From Sphingomonas quercus (GTDB lineage: Bacteria; Pseudomonadota; Alphaproteobacteria; Sphingomonadales; Sphingomonadaceae), in assembly GCF_018863195.1 (NCBI RefSeq), contig NZ_JAHKRT010000002.1:62001-126000 (forward strand): DNA of 64,000 nt. The letters are read 5' to 3'. Below the pieces are notes generated by a model. It was not told the origin of the DNA. It did no database searches and saw nothing but the letters and a program-made list of their open reading frames with translations. The first letter of the stretch is position 1; every line of letters starts with the position of its first letter. The position numbers and the translations under genes were made by a program. This document shows, one piece after another, positions 17,510 through 26,689 of this stretch.

Positions 17510-20013
17510 GCGACGATGTTCACCAGCCGGTCCGGCACCACGATCACCTTCTTCGGCGCGGCGCCGGCAAGCACCCGCACGACATTGTCGGAGGCGAGCG
17601 CCAGTGCCTCGAGCGCGGCGCGGTCCGTGCCCTTGGCGGTGGTCAGCGTGTCGCGCAGCTTGCCGTTCACCTGTACCGCCACCGTCACCTCGTCATCGAC
17701 GAGCAGCGCCGGGTCTATCTCGGGCCAGGCGGCATCGGCGATCAGGCCCTGGCCGCCGCATGCCGTCCACGCTTCCTCGGCCAGATGCGGCACCATCGGC
17801 GCCACGATCAGCAGCAGCGTGTCCGTTGCCTCGGTGCGCGACGGGCCGGGAGGCGCTTTCTCGATCGCGTTGGCCAGCTCATAGACCTTGGCGACCGCCT
17901 TGTTGAACGACAGCGCCTCGATATCCTCGGCAACACCGGCGACGGTGCGGTGGAGCTTGCGGTCGAGGGCGACGTCGCGCGCGCCCTCTGCGGCGCGTTC
18001 GCCCTGCGACAGGCGCCACAGCCGCTGCACGAACCGCCACGCGCCCTCGATGCCGGATTCGCTCCACGGCAAGTCGCGCTCGGGCGGGCTGTCGGAAAGC
18101 ATGAACCAGCGCACCGCGTCCGCGCCATATTGCTCGACGATCGGCCCCGGATCGACGGTGTTCTTCTTTGACTTGGACATCTTCTCGACGCGGCCGAGCG
18201 TCACCGGCTCGCCGGTGGCCACGACCACGCCGTCTCGCACCTCGTCGGGCGCCAGCCAGCGGCCGTCCGGTGCCTTGTAGGTCTCGTGCGTGACCATGCC
18301 TTGCGTAAACAGGCCGGCGAACGGCTCGGCGAGATCGATCATGCCGACCCGCGCCAGCGCTCGCGTCCAGAACCGCGCATAGAGGAGATGGAGGATCGCG
18401 TGCTCGACGCCGCCAATATACTGGCCCACCGGCAACCACTGCTCGGCAGTGGCGCGATCGAACGGCCTGTCCTGCGGCGCGCTGGCGAAGCGGATGAAAT
18501 ACCAGGAGGAATCGGCGAAGGTATCGAGGGTGTCGGTCTCGCGGACGGCGGGGCCGGCGCAGGACGGGCAGGTGACATGCTTCCATGTCGGATGCCGGTC
18601 GAGCGGATTGCCGGGCACGTCGAAAGTCACGTCGTCGGGCAGCACGACCGGAAGCTGATCGCGCGGCACCGGCACGACGCCGCACGCCTCGCAATGGATC
18701 ACCGGGATCGGCGTGCCCCAGTAACGCTGTCGGGATACGCCCCAGTCGCGCAGTCGCCACACGGTGGTGCCCTGGCCCCATCCTTCCGCCTCGGCGCGGG
18801 CGATGACGGCGGCCTTGGCCTCCTCCACGCTCATCCCGGTGAGGAAATCCGAGGCGATGATGCGGCCGGGCCCGGTATAGGCCTCGTCGCCGATCGGCAG
18901 CGTCTCGTCGCCGGCGGCGGCGACGACGCGCGGCACCGGAAGCATATATTTGCGGGCGAATTCGAGATCGCGCTGATCGTGCGCCGGCACCGCCATCACC
19001 GCGCCGGTGCCATATTCCATCAGCACGAAATTGGCGACGAACACCGGGAGCGTCACGTCCGGCCGCAGCGGATGGACGACGCGCAGGCCGGTATCATAGC
19101 CCTTCTTCTCCGCCGTCTCGACTTCGGCGGCGGCGGTGCCGGTGGCGCGGCATTCCTCGATGAAGGTGGCGAGGGCCGGATCATTGGCGGCGAGCGCGGC
19201 GCTGATCGGGTGATCGGGCGCGATCGCGGCGAAGCTGGCGCCGAAGATGGTGTCGGGCCGCGTCGAGAACACCTCGAACCCGTCATGGCCGGCGACCGGC
19301 TCGGCCAGCGCGAACCGGAAGCGCAGGCCCCGGCTGCGGCCGATCCAGTTGGCCTGCATCAGCTTCACCTTGTCGGGCCAGTGGGCGAGGCCGTCCAGCC
19401 CGTCGAGCAGTTCGTCGGCGAAGTCGGTGATCTTGAGGAACCACTGGTTGAGCTTGCGCTTCTCGACCTGCGCACCCGAGCGCCAGCCCTTGCCGTCGAT
19501 GACCTGCTCATTGGCGAGCACGGTCATGTCGACGGGGTCCCAGTTGACGTAGCTTTCCTTGCGATAGACGAGGCCCGCCTCCAGGAAGGCGAGGAAGATC
19601 GCCTGTTCCTGCCCGTAATAATCAGGCTCGCAGGTGGCGAGCTCGCGGCTCCAGTCGAGTGCGAAGCCGAGCGTCTTGAGCTGCGCGCGCATCGCGGCGA
19701 TGTTGGCCCGGGTCCAGTCGCCGGGGTGCACGCCCTTTTCCATCGCCGCATTCTCGGCGGGCATCCCGAAGGCGTCCCAGCCCATCGGGTGGAGCACTTC
19801 CATGCCGCGCATCCGCCGGAAACGGGCGAGCACGTCGCCCATCGTGTAGTTGCGGACATGGCCCATGTGGATCCGCCCGGACGGGTAGGGGAACATCTCC
19901 AGCACATAGCTTTTCGGCTTGTTGCTGGCGTCCTGGGCGTGGAACGTGCCGCCGTCTTCCCAGACGCGCTGCCAATGGGAATCCGCCTTGGCGTGATTGA
20001 AGCGCTCGGCCAT
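17506..20013 (-). CDS. leuS: Leucyl-tRNA synthetase
   Basis: The protein has 835 residues. It charges tRNA-Leu. Class I signatures are present: the HIGH motif as HMGH (49-52, in [14 protein letters not shown]) and KMSKS (611-615). The CP1 editing domain lies between, with [14 protein letters not shown], and [11 protein letters not shown] precedes the anticodon-binding part. The lptE ATG overlaps its stop. A tRNA-Leu(GAG) gene is also in the window at 54083. Confidence 0.98.
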   Translation of the reverse strand: MAERFNHAKADSHWQRVWEDGGTFHAQDASNKPKSYVLEMFPYPSGRIHMGHVRNYTMGDVLARFRRMRGMEVLHPMGWDAFGMPAENAAMEKGVHPGDWTRANIAAMRAQLKTLGFALDWSRELATCEPDYYGQEQAIFLAFLEAGLVYRKESYVNWDPVDMTVLANEQVIDGKGWRSGAQVEKRKLNQWFLKITDFADELLDGLDGLAHWPDKVKLMQANWIGRSRGLRFRFALAEPVAGHDGFEVFSTRPDTIFGASFAAIAPDHPISAALAANDPALATFIEECRATGTAAAEVETAEKKGYDTGLRVVHPLRPDVTLPVFVANFVLMEYGTGAVMAVPAHDQRDLEFARKYMLPVPRVVAAAGDETLPIGDEAYTGPGRIIASDFLTGMSVEEAKAAVIARAEAEGWGQGTTVWRLRDWGVSRQRYWGTPIPVIHCEACGVVPVPRDQLPVVLPDDVTFDVPGNPLDRHPTWKHVTCPSCAGPAVRETDTLDTFADSSWYFIRFASAPQDRPFDRATAEQWLPVGQYIGGVEHAILHLLYARFWTRALARVGMIDLAEPFAGLFTQGMVTHETYKAPDGRWLAPDEVRDGVVVATGEPVTLGRVEKMSKSKKNTVDPGPIVEQYGADAVRWFMLSDSPPERDLPWSESGIEGAWRFVQRLWRLSQGERAAEGARDVALDRKLHRTVAGVAEDIEALSFNKAVAKVYELANAIEKAPPGPSRTEATDTLLLIVAPMVPHLAEEAWTACGGQGLIADAAWPEIDPALLVDDEVTVAVQVNGKLRDTLTTAKGTDRAALEALALASDNVVRVLAGAAPKKVIVVPDRLVNIVA

Positions 20014-20030
20014 GACCGTCAGTCTGTCCC

Positions 20031-20483
20031 TCAGCCGGCGACTGCGGTGCGGCGCAGGTCGCGCGCCTTGCCGAGGATGATCTCCTCCAGCTTCTGGACG
20101 GTGGCCGCCTGCACGGGCGCGTCGATCCAGTTGCCGCCCTGGTTGATCTGGCGCGCGGCCGCGACGCGCAGCGCATCGGCGCGCAGATCCTGATCGAGGA
20201 TCGACACCGTCAGCTTCATGCGTTCATTCGGCTGGGAGGGATTGGCATACCAGTCGGTGACGATGACGCCGCCGTTCGAATCCGCCTGCAACAACGGCAT
20301 GAAGGACAAGGTGTCGAGCGTCGCCCGCCAGAGATAGGCGTTCACGCCGATGGTGGTGACCCTGGATGGCGCGATCTGCTGCCCGACGGGCCGGCCGCCC
20401 TTGTTGCGCGCGCACCCTTCCAGCGTGACGCCCAGCGCGAGGACGGCCGTCAACAGGACGGCGGAACGGAAACGGGCGTGCAT
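20031..20483 (-). CDS. DUF3576 domain lipoprotein
   Basis: The protein has 150 residues. The N-terminal signal ([18 protein letters not shown]) ends in a lipobox-like LEGC with Cys24; Glu at the -2 position is unusual. The rest ([29 protein letters not shown]) matches the alphaproteobacterial DUF3576 envelope protein. It lies 17 bp upstream of leuS and probably shares its transcript. Function is unknown, presumably in the outer envelope alongside LptE. Confidence 0.85.
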   Translation of the reverse strand: MHARFRSAVLLTAVLALGVTLEGCARNKGGRPVGQQIAPSRVTTIGVNAYLWRATLDTLSFMPLLQADSNGGVIVTDWYANPSQPNERMKLTVSILDQDLRADALRVAAARQINQGGNWIDAPVQAATVQKLEEIILGKARDLRRTAVAG

Positions 20484-20681
20484 AGGCGTGAACCTTCAAG
20501 GAAATATCGGACGTTTCGCTCTACAGAGCCCGTCCGGCGCGGGCAAGCGAGCCCTCCGGAGGCCGTTGCAGCTGTGTACAGTTCGCAACAGACTCAAATT
20601 TATCGTCTTCCATCGCGATATCCGCTCTGACTTGGGTGGCGAGAGGGCGAGTCGCGTGTTAGCGCACCGGATAGGGAGAAG

Positions 20682-21434
20682 ATGTACATGATCCGGGGAC
20701 GCAAAGGGGCGGGGGGCGCAGCGGCAATTGCCGCGATGCTCGCGCTCGCCCTGATGCCGTCGGCCGGTCAATCCGCGACGCAGACTTCAAAGAAGCGCGT
20801 CAGCACCAAGGCGTCGGTGGCGCTCACCGTGCCGTTCGGCTCGTTCACGCCGGCTGCGGCCGATCCGCGGGCGGCGGCGTCGTTCGCGCGGGCGGGCATT
20901 GGCGGCCTCGACGCGGCCGGCTTTCGCTTCACGCCCGCCACGGCGCCGGGCAGCCGGCGCGCCGTCACCGTCGCGGTACGCGCACGGCGCACCGATCTGG
21001 CCCAGGTCCAGGCCCAGCATGATGTCGTCGCCACCACGCCGGTGGTCACGGCGATCACGCCGACCGCCTACAATCTCGGCGTCTCGGTTGGCTGGAAGCG
21101 CTTCGCCATCACCGGCGATGTCGCGCGGGTCGACACCGGCATGATGCCGGGCAGCCGCGAATCGGCCGATGTGGCCTTGTCCTATGGTGGCAAGAACTGG
21201 AGCACGCGCGTCGTGCTGGGCGCCGAGCGCGGCTTCGGCACCGGTGCTTCGCTGGTCGGCGCGGACGAAGGCTATTCGGTCGATCTCGGCGGCTCTTATT
21301 CGCTGACCCGCAACCTCGCCGTCACCGGTGGCATGCGTTACCGCGTGCAGCGTGATCAGGCGACAGTGGCGCCGCTCGCCGATCTGCGCCGCGACAGCCA
21401 GGCCGTCTATCTGGGCACCGCCTTCCGCTTCTGA
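20682..21434 (+). CDS. Small outer-membrane beta-barrel protein, unknown function
   Basis: The protein has 250 residues. It has a signal peptide (AAIAAMLALALMPSAGQSA) and alternating polar/hydrophobic strands, for example NLGVSVGWKRFAITGDVARV and YSVDLGGSYSLTRNLAVTGG. It ends in Phe (GTAFRF), the usual barrel-assembly signal. Two ATGs, at 20682 and 20688, follow AGGGAGAA; the second has better spacing. A 198-bp divergent spacer from the DUF3576 gene should hold its promoter. Its last 28 bp overlap the convergent ThiE-like gene. I do not recognise a closer family. Confidence 0.75.
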   Translation: MYMIRGRKGAGGAAAIAAMLALALMPSAGQSATQTSKKRVSTKASVALTVPFGSFTPAAADPRAAASFARAGIGGLDAAGFRFTPATAPGSRRAVTVAVRARRTDLAQVQAQHDVVATTPVVTAITPTAYNLGVSVGWKRFAITGDVARVDTGMMPGSRESADVALSYGGKNWSTRVVLGAERGFGTGASLVGADEGYSVDLGGSYSLTRNLAVTGGMRYRVQRDQATVAPLADLRRDSQAVYLGTAFRF

Positions 21435-21964
21435 TCCGGCGGCGTCAGCCCGTCGATCGCCGCCCACCCATAGGCGCCGAGCGGCTTCACGCCTGCGAAA
21501 CGCCCTGCCGTCATACCGCCGAGTGCGATGACCGGCACCCGGGCGGCGCGCGCCAGCATCCCGAATCGCACCCGGCCGAGCGCAGGCGCGCCCGGATGCG
21601 AGCGCGTCGGATAGACCGGCGACAGGAAGACGAGATCCGCTCCTGCTCGCTGTGCCGCGATCAGTTCGGCTGCATCATGGACCGGGGCGGAGCGCACGCC
21701 GGGCAGGCGCCGCGTCGCAGCGGCATGCCGCCCGTCCGCGCCGCGCAGCGGATGCGGCCCCGCCACCAGCAGCACCAGCCGGCGCCGCCGCGCCACCACG
21801 CGCACCGCCATGAACAACGCGCGCCGCGCCGCCCCGTCGAGGCTCAGGTGGCGGAACACCACGCCGCTGCCGCGCGGCAGCGCCGCCAGCGCCGGCCACA
21901 GCGCCGGCCCGAGCCGCTCGTCGGTGATCAGCCAGAGCGTGGGGAGGGCGTGGCGCTTGGGCAT
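21407..21964 (-). CDS. Thiamine phosphate synthase-like (ThiE/TenI fold) protein
   Basis: The protein has 185 residues from ATG 21964. It has a TIM-barrel pattern with PTLWLITDERLG at the N terminus, GADLVFLSPVYPTRSHPGAPALG and VIALGGMTAGRFAGV at the phosphate-binding end, as in ThiE/TenI. The early Arg- and Ala-rich region is less conserved than in true ThiE, and the protein is about 25 residues short of E. coli ThiE. It may be a TenI-like paralogue rather than the housekeeping enzyme. It diverges from the YggS gene with only 24 bp between starts. Confidence 0.75.
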   Translation of the reverse strand: MPKRHALPTLWLITDERLGPALWPALAALPRGSGVVFRHLSLDGAARRALFMAVRVVARRRRLVLLVAGPHPLRGADGRHAAATRRLPGVRSAPVHDAAELIAAQRAGADLVFLSPVYPTRSHPGAPALGRVRFGMLARAARVPVIALGGMTAGRFAGVKPLGAYGWAAIDGLTPPDQKRKAVPR

Positions 21965-21988
21965 CAGCCTGCCTATAGAGCAGCCGCC

Positions 21989-22642
21989 ATGTCCGAACAG
22001 CTTGCCATCGTCCGTGCCGCCATTGCGCGCGCCGCCGCCATCGCCCGCCGCGATCCCGCCGAAATCACCCTGATCGCAGTCTCCAAGACGCGCACGGTGG
22101 ACGAGATCGCACCGCTGATTGCCGCCGGGCAGCGTGTGTTCGGCGAGAATCGCGTGCAGGAGGCGGAGGACAAATGGCCGGCGCTGCGCGACGCTGATCG
22201 CGGCCTGTCGCTTCATCTCGTCGGCCAGCTCCAGTCCAACAAGGCGGCGGCGGCAATCGCGCTGTTCGACGCCATCCATTCGGTCGACCGGCCGTCGCTG
22301 GTCGATGCGCTCGGCAATGCCATGGCGAGGTCTGATCGCCGGCCGGATTGCTTCGTCCAGGTGAATATCGGCGCCGAACCGCAAAAGGGCGGGGTGGCGA
22401 TCGCCGAATTGCCGGCGCTGCTCGAAAGAGTGCGGGCAGCGGGGCTGCCGCTTGCCGGGCTGATGTGTGTGCCGCCGGCCGAGGTCGAGCCGGCGCCCTA
22501 TTTTGCGCTGCTCGCCAAGCTGGCGCGCGAGCATGGCGTGGCTGGTCTGAGCATGGGCATGTCGGGCGATGTCGAGACGGCGGTGATGCTGGGCGCGACC
22601 CATGTCCGCGTCGGCACCGCCCTGTTCGGCGCCCGCAGGTGA
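21989..22642 (+). CDS. YggS/PROSC family PLP-binding protein (PLP homeostasis)
   Basis: The protein has 217 residues. It is an alanine-racemase-like barrel with the PLP lysine in LIAVSKTRT (Lys33), FGENRVQEAEDKW, LHLVGQLQSNKAA, and the phosphate loop LSMGMSGDVETAVMLGATHVRVGTALFG. The family buffers pyridoxal phosphate and has no known catalytic reaction. The stop overlaps the GTG start of the HAD gene. Confidence 0.93.
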   Translation: MSEQLAIVRAAIARAAAIARRDPAEITLIAVSKTRTVDEIAPLIAAGQRVFGENRVQEAEDKWPALRDADRGLSLHLVGQLQSNKAAAAIALFDAIHSVDRPSLVDALGNAMARSDRRPDCFVQVNIGAEPQKGGVAIAELPALLERVRAAGLPLAGLMCVPPAEVEPAPYFALLAKLAREHGVAGLSMGMSGDVETAVMLGATHVRVGTALFGARR

Positions 22643-23331
22643 GCGCCGCCGTGCTGACGGGCCTGCGCTACGAGGCGATCCTGTTCGATTTCGACGGTGT
22701 GCTGATCGAGAGCGAGGCAGCGAGCAACCGCCAGATCGCCGCCTATCTCACCGGTATCGGCCACCCGACCACGCCCGAACAGTCGATGGCGATGTTCATG
22801 GGGCTGGCCGGCGCGGATTTCCTCGGCGCGGTGTCGCGCTGGATCGGCGGGCCGGTGCCGCCGGGCTTCACCGAGGCGCGCCATGCCGAGGACGAGAGGC
22901 TGATCGCCGACGGGCTGGAGGCGGTCGTCGGCGCGATCGAATTCGTCTCCGGCCTGCCGCCGGAGCTGCCGGTCGCCGTCGTCTCGTCGAGCGGCACGCG
23001 CTGGCTCCACGCCCATCTTGCCCGCCTCGGCCTGGCCGGGCGATTCGGCCGCCACGTCTATAGCGGGCGGGAGCATGTCGCCCGCGGCAAGCCGGCTCCG
23101 GACCTTTATCTCCATGCCGCCGCCGCCCTCGGTGTGGATATCGCGCAGGCTCTGATCCTTGAGGATTCGCCGGTCGGGGTGACGGGGGCGGTGGCGTCGG
23201 GGGCCACGGTGGTCGGGCTGTGCGCCGGCAGTCATTGCGGCCCGGGCCATGCCGAGCGGCTGCGAGCGGTCGGCGTCCAACATGTTGCGTGCGATTTCGA
23301 CGCGGTGGCGGCGCTGCTCAGCCGATCCTGA
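22639..23331 (+). CDS. HAD-superfamily hydrolase (beta-phosphoglucomutase-like)
   Basis: The protein has 230 residues from the GTG at 22639, which overlaps the YggS stop (GTGA). HAD motif I is FDFDGVLIES (Asp17, Asp19), motif II VVSSSGT, motif III around the Lys in ARGKPAPDLYL, and motif IV ILEDSPVGV. It is a small-molecule phosphatase or phosphomutase of unknown substrate. Its 3' end overlaps the convergent L,D-transpeptidase-like gene by 14 bp. Confidence 0.88.
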   Translation: MSAAVLTGLRYEAILFDFDGVLIESEAASNRQIAAYLTGIGHPTTPEQSMAMFMGLAGADFLGAVSRWIGGPVPPGFTEARHAEDERLIADGLEAVVGAIEFVSGLPPELPVAVVSSSGTRWLHAHLARLGLAGRFGRHVYSGREHVARGKPAPDLYLHAAAALGVDIAQALILEDSPVGVTGAVASGATVVGLCAGSHCGPGHAERLRAVGVQHVACDFDAVAALLSRS

Positions 23332-23812
23332 CGATCTCTCCGGGGTCGATCCGGCCGATCAGGGCGAGGAGAAGCGCCCGCTCGATGGCGACGCACCCCG
23401 CCGTTGGCCGCCCTTCCAGGCAATGCAGGAATACCGCGCTGCCCAGCCCGGGTACCGGCGGCATATTGTGGCCGATGACGAGGATGACGTCATAGAGCCC
23501 ATCCGCCCGCCACAGATGTTCGGCGGAAAAAGGGTGGGGGTGGAAGACCGGCCGGTTATAGGCCGGATCGGCCGGATCGTCGGACCAGCCATCCTCGCGG
23601 CCGATCCATCGCCACGGGATGCGCATGCCCACGGGTGCGCTCACCCGGTCGCCGCGGAGAAGCGCGGTCATCACCGGCCAGTCCCCCAGCGGCGTCGCGC
23701 CGTCACCCTCACGCTTGTCGGCGCCGGGCAGCGCGCCGGCCCGCCCGATCTCGCACGGCGCCTCGATGCCATGGCCGGAGAGAATACGCCGCGCCGTATC
23801 GACACGGATCAC
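23318..23812 (-). CDS. L,D-transpeptidase (YkuD-fold) catalytic-domain protein without signal peptide
   Basis: The protein has 164 residues. The active site [14 protein letters not shown] gives His130 and Cys140, matching the YkuD H-x-S/T-x-GC pattern. [12 protein letters not shown] and [10 protein letters not shown] precede it, as in the short LdtA-type proteins found in alphaproteobacteria. Classical family members cross-link peptidoglycan in the periplasm, but no export signal is visible, so location and substrate are open. It overlaps ribA by 4 bp. Confidence 0.83.
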   Translation of the reverse strand: MIRVDTARRILSGHGIEAPCEIGRAGALPGADKREGDGATPLGDWPVMTALLRGDRVSAPVGMRIPWRWIGREDGWSDDPADPAYNRPVFHPHPFSAEHLWRADGLYDVILVIGHNMPPVPGLGSAVFLHCLEGRPTAGCVAIERALLLALIGRIDPGEIVRIG

Positions 23813-24858
23813 AGCAGGTGTCCGGTCTTGTCGCGCTTGGTGGCGAGATAGCCGTGATTATGCGTGTTTTCGCCGGCCTTGTGGGCGACGCGCTCGACCA
23901 CCTCGATGCCGGCGGCGGCGAGCCCGGCGACCTTGGCCGGGTTGTTGGTGAGCAGCCGCACCCGGTCCTGCCCCAGCAGGCGCAGCATGCGCGCCGCCAC
24001 GCCGAAATCGCGCTCGTCGATCGCGAAGCCGAGGCGGAGATTGGCGTCAACGGTATCGAAGCCCTGATCCTGCAGCGCATAGGCGCGCAGCTTGTTGATC
24101 AGGCCGATGCCGCGCCCTTCCTGCCGCAAATAGAGCAGGATCCCCCAGCCAGCCCCGGCAATGGCGCGCAGCGCGGCATCGAGTTGCGGCCCGCAATCGC
24201 ATTTCAGGCTGCCCAGCACGTCGCCCGTCAGGCATTCGCTATGGATGCGGACCAGCGGGGCGGCACCATTGGGCTGGCCGATGAGCAACGCGACATGCTC
24301 CACCGCTTCATCCGCCGAGCGGAAGGCGACGATCTCGGCATCCTCCGCCACCGCCACGGGCAGGCGTGCGCGTGAGACGAGCGCCAGTCGCGCCGGATCG
24401 TCATAACCGGCGATGTCAGCGGCGGCGAGCGCCACCGTCTCGTCGGCCGTCGCCTCGGCGACGAAGAAGGCCGGCATCAGCCCGGCGAGGCGGGCAAGCT
24501 TCATCGCCGCCCGCGCCGCTTCGGGCATGGCCAGCGCAACGGCGCGAAACGGGCCCTTGAGGGGGGTGGACAGATCGCGCGCGGGATCGGCCAGCGCCGC
24601 CGCCACATCGAGATCGAGCCACCCGGTCCGCGCGACGCGCACCGGATCATTGCCGGCGGCGTCGCGCTGATTGCCCAGCTTCAACGTCGCCGCGCGCGGC
24701 GCCGAGAGCAGGATGTCGGCGCCTCGCTCCGGATCGAAGGCCGCCAGCCGGCCTTCATCCGCCGTTTCGATGGCGAGCAGCGCCAGTCCGTCGATCGTCA
24801 CCGGCCAGCCGCGCCTGAGCGCGTCGATGGCGCGGGCGACGAGGCGGGGCTTCGTCAA
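23809..24858 (-). CDS. ribA: GTP cyclohydrolase II (with degenerate RibB-like N-terminal half)
   Basis: The product has 349 residues from a TTG at 24858 that overlaps the xth stop (TTGA). An in-frame ATG at 24915 would add 19 residues and overlap xth by 61 bp. The C-terminal half is GTP cyclohydrolase II: the zinc Cys set [23 protein letters not shown], and [10 protein letters not shown]. It opens GTP to start riboflavin synthesis. The N-terminal half resembles the DHBP-synthase fold but lacks its acidic active-site motif, so it is probably inactive. No other rib gene is nearby. Confidence 0.9.
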   Translation of the reverse strand: MTKPRLVARAIDALRRGWPVTIDGLALLAIETADEGRLAAFDPERGADILLSAPRAATLKLGNQRDAAGNDPVRVARTGWLDLDVAAALADPARDLSTPLKGPFRAVALAMPEAARAAMKLARLAGLMPAFFVAEATADETVALAAADIAGYDDPARLALVSRARLPVAVAEDAEIVAFRSADEAVEHVALLIGQPNGAAPLVRIHSECLTGDVLGSLKCDCGPQLDAALRAIAGAGWGILLYLRQEGRGIGLINKLRAYALQDQGFDTVDANLRLGFAIDERDFGVAARMLRLLGQDRVRLLTNNPAKVAGLAAAGIEVVERVAHKAGENTHNHGYLATKRDKTGHLL

Positions 24859-25649
24859 AAGGCGAACTCGGTGACCAGGGGCACATGATCGGAGGGCTTC
24901 AGCCAGGCGCGGCAATCCTCATGTACCTTGTGGGCGACGGCGTGCCGCGCGACCTGCGGGCTCGCCCACATATGATCCAGCCGCCGCCCGCGATCGGAGG
25001 CGGCCCAGTCCTTGGCGCGATAGCTCCACCAGGTGTAGAGCCGCCCCGGCGGCGGCACGAAATGGCGGCCGAGATCGACCCATTGGTGGCTTGCCTGCAA
25101 GCGCGCCAGGGCCGCCACCTCGACCGGCGTGTGGCTGACCACGTCGAGCAGCTGCTTGTGGCTCCACACGTCGCACTCCAGCGGCGCGATGTTGAAATCG
25201 CCGACGAGAATGGTGGGCGTCGTGAGCCCCTCGGACCAGCGCGTCATCCGCTCCACGAAGGCGAGCTTCTGGCCGAATTTGGGATTGAGCTCCGCGTCGG
25301 GAACGTCGCCGCCGGCCGGGACATAGACGTTTTCGAGCCTGAGTCCGTTGGGCAGGCGCACGCCGATATGACGCGCCTCCTGATTGGCTTGCCAGTCCAG
25401 CCGGTCATCCTCGATCAGGGGCACGCGCGACACGATTGCCACGCCGTGATGCATGCGCTGGCCGTGCAGAAGCCGGTGGCTGTAGCCGAGCGCGTGGAAC
25501 GCCTCATGCGGGAACAGCTCGTCGACGACCTTGGTCTCCTGCAGGCATAATATGTCGGGCGCCTCCTCCTTGAGGAAGCGTCCGACGATGTCGATCCGGT
25601 AGCGCACCGAATTGATGTTCCACGAGGCGATCTTGAGACGTTCGGTCAT
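24855..25649 (-). CDS. xth: Exodeoxyribonuclease III
   Basis: The product has 264 residues from ATG 25649 ([16 protein letters not shown]); an ATG at 25664 is also possible. It is an AP endonuclease and 3'-5' exonuclease. Catalytic motifs are WNINSVR, LQETKV (Glu), GDFNIAP (Asp, Asn), the RRLDHMW block and the C-terminal SDHVPL His. It repairs abasic sites. It is followed by ribA with overlapping stop and start. Confidence 0.95.
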   Translation of the reverse strand: MTERLKIASWNINSVRYRIDIVGRFLKEEAPDILCLQETKVVDELFPHEAFHALGYSHRLLHGQRMHHGVAIVSRVPLIEDDRLDWQANQEARHIGVRLPNGLRLENVYVPAGGDVPDAELNPKFGQKLAFVERMTRWSEGLTTPTILVGDFNIAPLECDVWSHKQLLDVVSHTPVEVAALARLQASHQWVDLGRHFVPPPGRLYTWWSYRAKDWAASDRGRRLDHMWASPQVARHAVAHKVHEDCRAWLKPSDHVPLVTEFAF

Positions 25650-25664
25650 GTCGGTCGCCGACAT

Positions 25665-26023
25665 AATAGGTGGGCTTGAGCCGCGCCAGCCCGCGTCTGG
25701 TCCCTGCGGCCCTGTTACGGCAATGACGCCCGGACGGCGCGGCTGGCCCCTCGCCCGGATGGCCGGTGGCCTGTCGCTTCTCGTCTGGTGGTCGCCACGG
25801 CCAGGATGTCCCGCGCGGTGCCCGGGCTTGGCCGAAAAGCGAATGGCCCCCGCTCCGGGGGCAATGGAGCGAGGGCCGACACGGCGTTCGTCACGCGTGC
25901 GGGTCAAGGAGTGCCTCGAGCAACAGGGGGAAATCTCGAAGCGCCCCGTGACCGCGAATACCGATCTAGACCCCGATACCTGTCTTCAGCATGAACATGT
26001 CTGTCAGGCGTTGTTTAGGTCAT
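25665..26023. other. Gene-free spacer between xth and lolA
   Basis: This 359-bp stretch has no convincing gene on either strand. The apparent long frame on the plus strand is Arg/Gly-rich and matches nothing. It holds the strong hairpin at 25845-25877 and should contain the xth promoter. The lolA 3' untranslated region would be up to about 150 nt. Confidence 0.6.
25845..25877 (-). terminator. Probable lolA terminator (12-bp stem)
   Basis: In the minus-strand transcript GGCCCTCGCTCC pairs fully with GGAGCGGGGGCC over a 9-nt loop, followed after a few bases by CGCTTTT. One pair is a U.G wobble only on the minus strand, which fixes the orientation. A shorter alternative stem (GCCCCCG/CGGGGGC) competes with it. 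Confidence 0.55.
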
Positions 26024-26629
26024 TCAGCCGCGCGGACCGGCTTGGCGAGGATCACGCCAGCGGAATTGCTTGTCGTCTACAGCAACATTGAACTTCTGCC
26101 CTGATAGCCGGACGACGGACCGGTTGCCCTGCGCATCGAGCACGCTCCAGCCCTGGAGCGAAAGCCCGGCCGGGGCTGCCTGATCGCGCGAAAAGGCGAC
26201 GCTGATCGTGCCGAACTCGGGGTGCTTGGGGTCGCGGCCTTCGATCATCAGCGTGTTGGCATCGCCAGTCTGCACGACCTTGGCGAAGCGGGAAATATCC
26301 TTGCCGGGATCGAGCAGCAGGCCGAGCGGCGAATCGCCGACCGGCCAGCGCGACACCTGCTTTACCTGATAGTCGATCATCGTCAGCGCCTTGCCGTCGC
26401 CGACGACAAGCAGGGGCACCCCCGGCTGATATTGGAAGCGGATCCGGCCCGGCCGCTTGAGGGTGAGCGTGCCGTTGAGCGATTTGCCGTTGCGATCGGT
26501 CTGGGTGAAGTCCGCGGTCATCGTCTCGACGACGCGCAGATGCTGCTGGACCTGCGCCAGTTCGGGCATGGGGGCGGCAAGGACGGGCGTCGCGGCGAGC
26601 GCGAGGGCGGCAAGGGGAAGGGCTTTCAT
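26024..26629 (-). CDS. lolA: LolA-like outer-membrane lipoprotein carrier
   Basis: The protein has 201 residues. A Sec signal peptide (MKALPLAALALAATPVLAA) is followed by VETMTADFTQTDRNGKSLNGTLTLKRPGRIRF, the standard LolA opening. LolA ferries lipoproteins from LolCDE through the periplasm to the outer membrane. It lies 60 bp downstream of ftsK on the same strand, a common lolA position. The C-terminal end after KQFRWRDPR is short and basic. Confidence 0.9.
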   Translation of the reverse strand: MKALPLAALALAATPVLAAPMPELAQVQQHLRVVETMTADFTQTDRNGKSLNGTLTLKRPGRIRFQYQPGVPLLVVGDGKALTMIDYQVKQVSRWPVGDSPLGLLLDPGKDISRFAKVVQTGDANTLMIEGRDPKHPEFGTISVAFSRDQAAPAGLSLQGWSVLDAQGNRSVVRLSGQKFNVAVDDKQFRWRDPRQAGPRG

Positions 26630-26689
26630 GGACTATCCTGTGGCGATCACGCGCTGAATGCGGTGTGAAGGGGCCGGGTTCCGTGGGGC

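Noticed and set aside
18286-20193. 635-codon frame opposite leuS
   Set aside because: The antisense strand has no recognisable family, while leuS has HIGH and KMSKS.
20496-20771. 91-codon minus-strand frame in the DUF3576/barrel spacer
   Set aside because: Basic, low-complexity and overlaps the barrel gene start; no family likeness.
25612-26091. 159-codon plus-strand frame in the xth-lolA spacer
   Set aside because: No motif, no ribosome-binding site, and overlaps both flanking genes.
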